Below, piece by piece: positions 5,203-8,907 of a DNA stretch of 8,907 nt. Both the position numbers and the translations under genes were made by a program. The notes beneath the pieces are model-generated. The model was not told the DNA's origin and ran no database searches. It saw only the letters and a list, made by a program, of their open reading frames with translations. The stretch is taken from positions 1 to 8,907 of the forward strand of contig JACCXN010000062.1 of assembly GCA_013696965.1 (NCBI GenBank), given 5' to 3'. Origin of the DNA: Bacteroidota bacterium. Its GTDB lineage: Bacteria; Bacteroidota; Bacteroidia; JACCXN01. How positions within the stretch are numbered: the first letter of the stretch is position 1; each line of letters opens with the position of its first letter.

Positions 5203-7085
5203 TGTCAAATTCAATCCTATATTTAGATAATGTATTATTTACATCTACTACAGGTGCGAAAAATAATCATCATGGACTTCATGCCTCGGTTGATGTAACT
5301 CATCATATTCATAATTCCACTTTTGAATATGGGCGCTATGGAGCTTATTCCGTCTTAACTTTAAATCATGTCCATTCCAATTTTGCTGAAACAATTAAAT
5401 TCACTAATTGTATTTTTCGCAATAATGATTATGGTTTAGTAACTGTTGGGCAAGGAGCACATATAGAAAACACTCAATTTTTAAATAATTCTAATACAGG
5501 CTGGTCTGCGCAGGGAATGACCATGCCATCTGAATTTAAAAATAGTAGCATTCTTAATAGTCCTACTGGGATTAATTACATAGCAGGTTCTACAGGGAAT
5601 TTATTTATTAATTATTCCAATGTAACCAATACCTCAAGTAATGGAATAGTGTTTTTAGGCAATGCTTTATTAAGTGTTAATTGCAGTAATATTAATTCAA
5701 CAAATAATAGTTCAAGCAAGGGAATATATTTAGGAGACGGAGCATCAATTAACATGAGTCCTTCACTATCTCCTCCATCTGGAAGATCTAGAGTGACAGG
5801 AAGGATTTCCATTCAAGGAGCAGAAGAAGCGCTAATTTCAAACCCTACTGAAAGAGTCAAAATAATTGGCGCAGCAAATGAATTATTTCTTGATCAGGGA
5901 CAGAACAACCTTAGCCCACAAAGTTCCCAAGGCAAGGCCATCAATGGGAATTTTTACTTTGATGCTTGTCCTACAAGCCCAATTATTGCCAATTTTAACA
6001 GATGGAATTCTTCAAATACCAGTCCGGCAAATGGTATTGATTATCATGTTCGCTCACCAATGTGCATTAATACTACTATTTTTATAACAGATAATAATCC
6101 GGGAAGTATAGTATGTACAGCAATTGCCAGGCCTCGCCAATCTTTTTATAAGCCGCACGAAATGGCGGAAGCAAACCAAGGAGGCCCTAACTCAATTTTT
6201 AAAAAATTTGAAAGGGGATTAAACAAACTTGAAAGTAAAGATTACATTGACGCGATAAATGAGTTTAGAGATATATTATTTGCGAACATTCCTCAACCAA
6301 CTCCACTTTCAAAAAAAGTAACAGAGCTTTCTTATAATTATATGCATTATGCTGTAGGAAAAGCTTATTCAGAGGGACTGATTAATAATACAGGTTCAGG
6401 AACTAATCAATATATGGCAAGTCTTTTAGCAATTGAGGATATTAGGATTAATAAAGCTATCCTTGATTCGGATATTAGTGCTGAATATACAGCGAAAATG
6501 GATAAAGCAAAATCACTGGTGTTAGCAGATAAAAGAACTGATGCATTACCTATTTTTTATGGGAATTATATAATTTCAGATTCAAGCAATTTTGAAGAAC
6601 TTGATAGTTGGATTTGTATTATTAATAAAGAGCAGGATTTGATTGATGGAATTCTTGAATTAAAGGATTTTGCCGAAGCTTTAATTAACTGTCAAGAGCA
6701 AACCACTGTATTAAATAGAATTAATAATAGTAATGATCCTCAGGAAATAATGAGGATTTTTGAATCTAAAGGAAGATCAAAGAATTCCAATGAAGCAAAA
6801 ACTTCAAATAATCCTGCTGCTTTTTTGGAAGAAACTACTGCTATTGCTAATATTCCAGTTTTTAAATTTTATCCAAACCCTACAAATGGCAAATTTACTA
6901 TCGAATCTAAAAACATTCATAATATCAAAATCTTCAACCTAATTGGGGACCTTATCTATGAATATAAGCCTAATACAGAACAATCCTTGTTTGAAATAGA
7001 TCTTTCTGCCCATGCTAAAGGGGTTTATATAATTAAAGTAAATGGAGAGAATTATATTGAAGTAAAAAAATTGGTTCATCAATAA
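5151..7085 (+). CDS. Beta-helix and T9SS sorting-domain protein, 5' end broken or fused to the preceding frame
   Basis: The frame has 644 codons if counted from ATG 5151, but the first 17 overlap the end of the M6-like frame and look like shadow sequence. Meaningful sequence begins near GTG 5202 (VSNSILYLDNVLF), which overlaps the upstream stop as TAGTG, so coupled re-initiation is possible. Residues about 20-215 are a right-handed beta-helix of the pectate-lyase-fold kind, with repeated Asn-rich turns (FTNCIFRNNDYG, IENTQFLNNSNTG, INYSNVTN). Residues about 345-540 are helical and partly TPR-like (FERGLNKLESKDYIDAINEF). Residues 571-644 are a type A T9SS sorting domain: FKFYPNPTNGKFTIES, IKIFNLIGDLIY, KGVYIIKV, KKLVHQ. 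No signal peptide is present in this frame. It is followed 39 bases later by a strong terminator. Likely a surface-anchored adhesin or glycan-binding protein if expressed as a fusion; otherwise a pseudogene fragment. Confidence 0.75.
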   Translation: MDTYGSRIPKIKYKRKIVSNSILYLDNVLFTSTTGAKNNHHGLHASVDVTHHIHNSTFEYGRYGAYSVLTLNHVHSNFAETIKFTNCIFRNNDYGLVTVGQGAHIENTQFLNNSNTGWSAQGMTMPSEFKNSSILNSPTGINYIAGSTGNLFINYSNVTNTSSNGIVFLGNALLSVNCSNINSTNNSSSKGIYLGDGASINMSPSLSPPSGRSRVTGRISIQGAEEALISNPTERVKIIGAANELFLDQGQNNLSPQSSQGKAINGNFYFDACPTSPIIANFNRWNSSNTSPANGIDYHVRSPMCINTTIFITDNNPGSIVCTAIARPRQSFYKPHEMAEANQGGPNSIFKKFERGLNKLESKDYIDAINEFRDILFANIPQPTPLSKKVTELSYNYMHYAVGKAYSEGLINNTGSGTNQYMASLLAIEDIRINKAILDSDISAEYTAKMDKAKSLVLADKRTDALPIFYGNYIISDSSNFEELDSWICIINKEQDLIDGILELKDFAEALINCQEQTTVLNRINNSNDPQEIMRIFESKGRSKNSNEAKTSNNPAAFLEETTAIANIPVFKFYPNPTNGKFTIESKNIHNIKIFNLIGDLIYEYKPNTEQSLFEIDLSAHAKGVYIIKVNGENYIEVKKLVHQ

Positions 7086-7124
7086 TTCATTAATAAGCTT
7101 TGCTTTTTAAGCTTAACTGCAAAT

Positions 7125-7164
7125 AAAAAAAGGCTGCTTATAATTGTGAAAGCAGTCTTTTTTT
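7125..7164. terminator. Strong bidirectional intrinsic terminator
   Basis: Seven A and GGCTGCTT (7125-7139) pair with AAGCAGTC and seven T (7150-7164), giving a 15-pair stem with one G-T wobble and a 10-base loop. T-runs follow on both strands, so it should end transcription of the plus-strand T9SS operon and, from the other side, of the convergent gene at 7448-8335. Confidence 0.85.
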
Positions 7165-7191
7165 ATTTTGTTTTTCTGTTTTTTCATCATT

Positions 7192-7358
7192 AAAATTAGC
7201 TTTCTAAATACATTGCAGCCAATGTGCAGTTTTGTGTGCTGTGTATTTCAATTTTTTGGATGCATGAAGAAAAATTAAATTGCGAAGCATAGGACTGCCC
7301 CTGTATTTTAAAATTGCAGAAAGTTACTGAATGATTAAGGCAAGAAAGGCCACCAATC
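7192..7358 (+). repeat. Structured hairpin repeat, copy C (short-loop form)
   Basis: This copy lies between two convergent genes. It has a small hairpin, ACATTG (7210-7215) with CAATGT (7220-7225) and a 4-base loop, instead of the long loop of copies A, B and E, and only a weak outer pairing (AAAA with TTTT). The 3' flank is clearly of the family: TTTTGTGTGC, then ATTTCAATTTTTT (7245-7257), then a GCGAAGCATAGGACTGCCCC block like those after the hairpin in A and D, AAAGTTACTGAATGA (about 7320) like copy A, and GGCAAGAAAGGCCACCAATC (7339-7358) like copy D. The upstream TGCAGGAACTTTGGGT is absent. The rest of the gap, 7359-7447, holds a small hairpin CCTTC/GAAGG and no gene. Confidence 0.55.
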
Positions 7359-7447
7359 CCTTCTGTGACTAGTGAATAAAAGTCTGCCGCAGAACATTTC
7401 CTTCATACCGAAGGTGGGGCTGATTTGCAACTTTTCTGGATCCAGTG

Positions 7448-8335
7448 TTATGGCGCATTTTTTATTATTTTTCTTCGAACTATTCCTTGATTAGTTTCAA
7501 CCTCTAATATATACATTCCATTATTTAAACTAGAAGTTAAAATTGATGAATTTTCTGTGGTAAATAATAAACTGCCATTTAGATCAAAAACTTTAATTCT
7601 ACTAATTATAGTTTCATTTTCTGTTTCTATATTTAAATATGTAGAATTGGGATTGGGAAAAACTCTTATTTTGTTACTTAGCACAGTTGATTCAATTCCT
7701 GTTCCTAAACAATTAAACTCAAAATCATCAAACATCCATCCATCTTTATTAGTTTCTATATTGTCACTTGAGAATGTAAATCGAAATCTTACATAATTTA
7801 ATGCATAACCTAAAATTTGGGATTTTGTCCATTCTTTCGTTCCTGAAAAACCAGGTTTATTTGAGTTGCTGGAAATAATACTTGAACTTTCATAAAAATT
7901 CTCTAACGTAAATTGAGGCGCATTGACTATGTTTGTCCAAGTGACGCCACCATCACTAGAAATCTCAACAATTCCCCCATCTGCCAGAGTATCTGAATTA
8001 ATTTTATGCCAAAAGGAAATATGGGTTGCGTCATCGGAACGGATTACTAATTCAAAAGAGGATACATTATTAACTGGATAAGTATTTATTGTGTCTGTTA
8101 ATAAAGCGAGTGGTGCAGAATAAGCTATGTCAAAGAATGATTTGGAAGGATTGCCTATTTGCCAAATGTTATTCAGTTGATTTGTGTCGACATAAAAATA
8201 ATTAGAAGTGTCTCGGTCTTCAAAATTACTATTAGGTTGAGGAAAATTATAGGCAATTGAATATATAGTGTCTTGTCCAAAGGCAAAAAGCTTTACAAAA
8301 CCTAATAAAATCAATGTCAGTAAACCTTTTTTCAT
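7448..8335 (-). CDS. Secreted T9SS cargo protein with jelly-roll (MAM-like) domain
   Basis: The frame is open from 8443, but the ATG at 8335 is preferred: it gives 295 residues starting with a proper signal peptide (MKKGLLTLILLGFVKLFAFG, cut near FG-Q) and sits about 35 bases downstream of a -7 box. The extra 36 residues of the longer form are AT-rich and family-unlike. Residues 70-215 look like a beta-sandwich ligand-binding domain found in many Bacteroidota exoproteins: SSFELVIRSDDATHISFWHK, ADGGIVEISSDGGVTWTNI, YVRFRFTFSSDN and DGWMFDDFEF. Such domains bind carbohydrate or protein, but the ligand here cannot be told. Residues 223-295 are a type A T9SS sorting domain (IRVFPNPNSTYLNIE, IKVFDLNGSLLF, NGMYILEV, RRKIIKNAP). 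It is transcribed towards the plus-strand operon and separated from it by copy C and a bidirectional terminator. Confidence 0.88.
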   Translation of the reverse strand: MKKGLLTLILLGFVKLFAFGQDTIYSIAYNFPQPNSNFEDRDTSNYFYVDTNQLNNIWQIGNPSKSFFDIAYSAPLALLTDTINTYPVNNVSSFELVIRSDDATHISFWHKINSDTLADGGIVEISSDGGVTWTNIVNAPQFTLENFYESSSIISSNSNKPGFSGTKEWTKSQILGYALNYVRFRFTFSSDNIETNKDGWMFDDFEFNCLGTGIESTVLSNKIRVFPNPNSTYLNIETENETIISRIKVFDLNGSLLFTTENSSILTSSLNNGMYILEVETNQGIVRRKIIKNAP

Positions 8336-8376
8336 AGCATAAATTTTAAATGCGTTATAACTAAGACTTATATTAA

Positions 8377-8384
8377 CAAACTTA
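8377..8384 (-). promoter_or_regulatory. Bacteroidota-type -7 box for the minus-strand T9SS gene
   Basis: On the minus strand TAAGTTTG matches TAnnTTTG. Transcription would begin near 8370, leaving a leader of about 35 bases to ATG 8335, which supports that start over 8443. No convincing -33 box is seen. Confidence 0.5.
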
Positions 8385-8455
8385 ATGTTTATTTTAATCT
8401 TTATTAATAGAATAGTAATAAATTTCATAATGAGTTGTATCATCTAAAATACAAA

Positions 8456-8690
8456 GCAGAAACTTGTGGGTAGGCGGAAATGGCTCTTTTCCTTTTGCAT
8501 TGTGTGATGGTTCGTGTGTATGGGCAAAAGTAAATGTGCCATTTCCTGCGCTGGCAATTTTAAATTTTGTGCGAGAGGTAAAAAGGATAAAGCACGAAGC
8601 GTTTGGTTGCTCTGTTTTTGAGAGTTTTACAAAAGGTGCTAAATGCTTCTGCCTAAAGGATTGCGGCCTATTCTGTCTCTCCGAAAACCA
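8456..8690 (+). repeat. Structured hairpin repeat, copy B
   Basis: This copy is parallel to copy A in order and spacing. GCAGAAACTTGTGGGT (8456-8471) corresponds to the conserved start. The outer stem GGAAATGGC (8476-8484) pairs with GCCATTTCC (8538-8546), nine perfect pairs; compared with copy A two pairs have changed on both sides. The inner stem CTTTTGC (8492-8498) pairs with GCAAAAG (8524-8530). The 25-base loop holds GATGGTTCGTGTG (8506-8518). AAAGCACGAAGCG (8589-8601) matches copy A. The 127-base repeat follows, as it does after copy A. Both long open frames across this stretch, one per strand, lie within the repeat and look spurious. Confidence 0.7.
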
Positions 8691-8702
8691 TACGCTATCA
8701 TA

Positions 8703-8830
8703 TAACGGTATTTGCATATACGCAGGTGGCGATTATTGCACCGAACCAAAAACCGCGGGCAGCAAAATTAATAGAAATTAAAGGCTTTGCAATAGAGCAC
8801 CTAGACCGCCACTTGAGGATATGCAATGTT
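8703..8830 (+). repeat. 127-base near-palindromic repeat, copy B (attC-like shape)
   Basis: The second copy of the unit at 1877-2005 lies in the same orientation 6826 bases downstream, with no length difference between AAC and GTT. Arms are TTGCATATACGCAGGTGGCG (8712-8731) and CGCCACTTGAGGATATGCAA (8807-8826). The block CTTTGCAATAGAGCACCTAG is identical in both copies. The centre of the arms is less well paired than in copy A, while the CATAT and GTGGCG parts of the stem are kept. After it, 8831-8907 shows no gene or signal I can support. Confidence 0.75.
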
Positions 8831-8907
8831 GTGCGTAGTGCATTCATAAAGTCCACTCAATAAAACTCGTCAAAAATTATGGTCATAAAGTATTCCAACT
8901 AAGTAAT

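Noticed and set aside
5185-5205. Programmed -1 ribosomal frameshift at the A5 run
   Set aside because: The heptamer is C GAA AAA rather than X XXY YYZ, and no clear stimulatory stem is seen just downstream. A mutation or read error is simpler.
7557-7796. Plus-strand frame inside the minus-strand T9SS gene, and other antisense frames within the transposase and T9SS genes
   Set aside because: They are shadows of clearly coding frames on the opposite strand, without domains or start signals.
8464-8781. Plus-strand frame of 105 codons and minus-strand frame 8394-8717
   Set aside because: Both cross hairpin copy B and part of the 127-base repeat; conservation in that DNA follows stem pairing, not codons. 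Copy A has no matching frame over the hairpin.
1604-8830. CRISPR array
   Set aside because: Repeats are hundreds to thousands of bases apart, diverged, and in both orientations; there are no regular spacers and no cas genes.
1877-8830. A classical integron cassette between the two attC-like repeats
   Set aside because: The segment is 6.8 kb with genes on both strands and several promoters, the site ends miss the attC consensus, and no integrase is present.

Overview
The window looks like accessory DNA from a chromosome of the Bacteroidota. The evidence is low GC content, long A/T tracts, three proteins ending in type IX secretion (T9SS) type A sorting domains, start sites with the Bacteroidota -7 box (TAnnTTTG) and no strong Shine-Dalgarno sequences, and an IS5/IS1182-type transposase of the sort common in that phylum. 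I cannot name a genus.

Layout. Positions 1-1495 are the 3' part of an insertion sequence whose left end lies outside the window. Positions 1496-2334 hold no credible gene but carry two copies of a hairpin repeat and one copy of a 127-base near-palindromic repeat. At 2335-2640 (minus) is a small XRE-type regulator. Divergent from it, at 2679-3164 (plus), is a 161-residue protein that appears to join a sigma-4/LuxR-like helix-turn-helix to a domain resembling the C-terminal domain of the RNA polymerase alpha subunit (alpha-CTD). Positions 3165-3721 contain another hairpin repeat on the minus strand and a promoter. At 3722-7085 is a plus-strand operon for secreted proteins: an intact T9SS cargo protein, then a pair of overlapping frames that together look like one broken or chimeric T9SS protein (signal peptide in the first frame, sorting domain in the second). 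A bidirectional terminator follows. After another repeat copy comes a convergent minus-strand T9SS cargo gene (7448-8335), and the window ends in a fifth hairpin-repeat copy plus the second 127-base repeat.

What stands out. Every long intergenic gap carries a divergent copy of one structured repeat. Copies A, B, D and E share a two-part stem and a 13-base motif in the apical loop (G-W-T-G-G-Y-Y-N-G-T-G-T-G in A, B and E). Stem positions change in compensating pairs (A versus B in the outer stem, A versus D in the inner stem), so the fold, in RNA or single-stranded DNA, seems to be under selection. Two copies (A and B) are followed, about 170 bases later, by a second repeat whose ends (TAAC...GTT) and imperfect inverted arms recall integron attC sites without matching the consensus. 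The HTH/alpha-CTD-like protein with its divergent XRE neighbour is the other strong candidate for something not yet described.

How the genes work together. The T9SS cargo genes probably deliver surface or secreted proteins through an outer-membrane machinery encoded elsewhere. The XRE and alpha-CTD-like pair looks like a small regulatory module unrelated to secretion. The insertion sequence and repeats mark the region as a site of genome turnover. All identifications come from reading the sequence; no database search was run.
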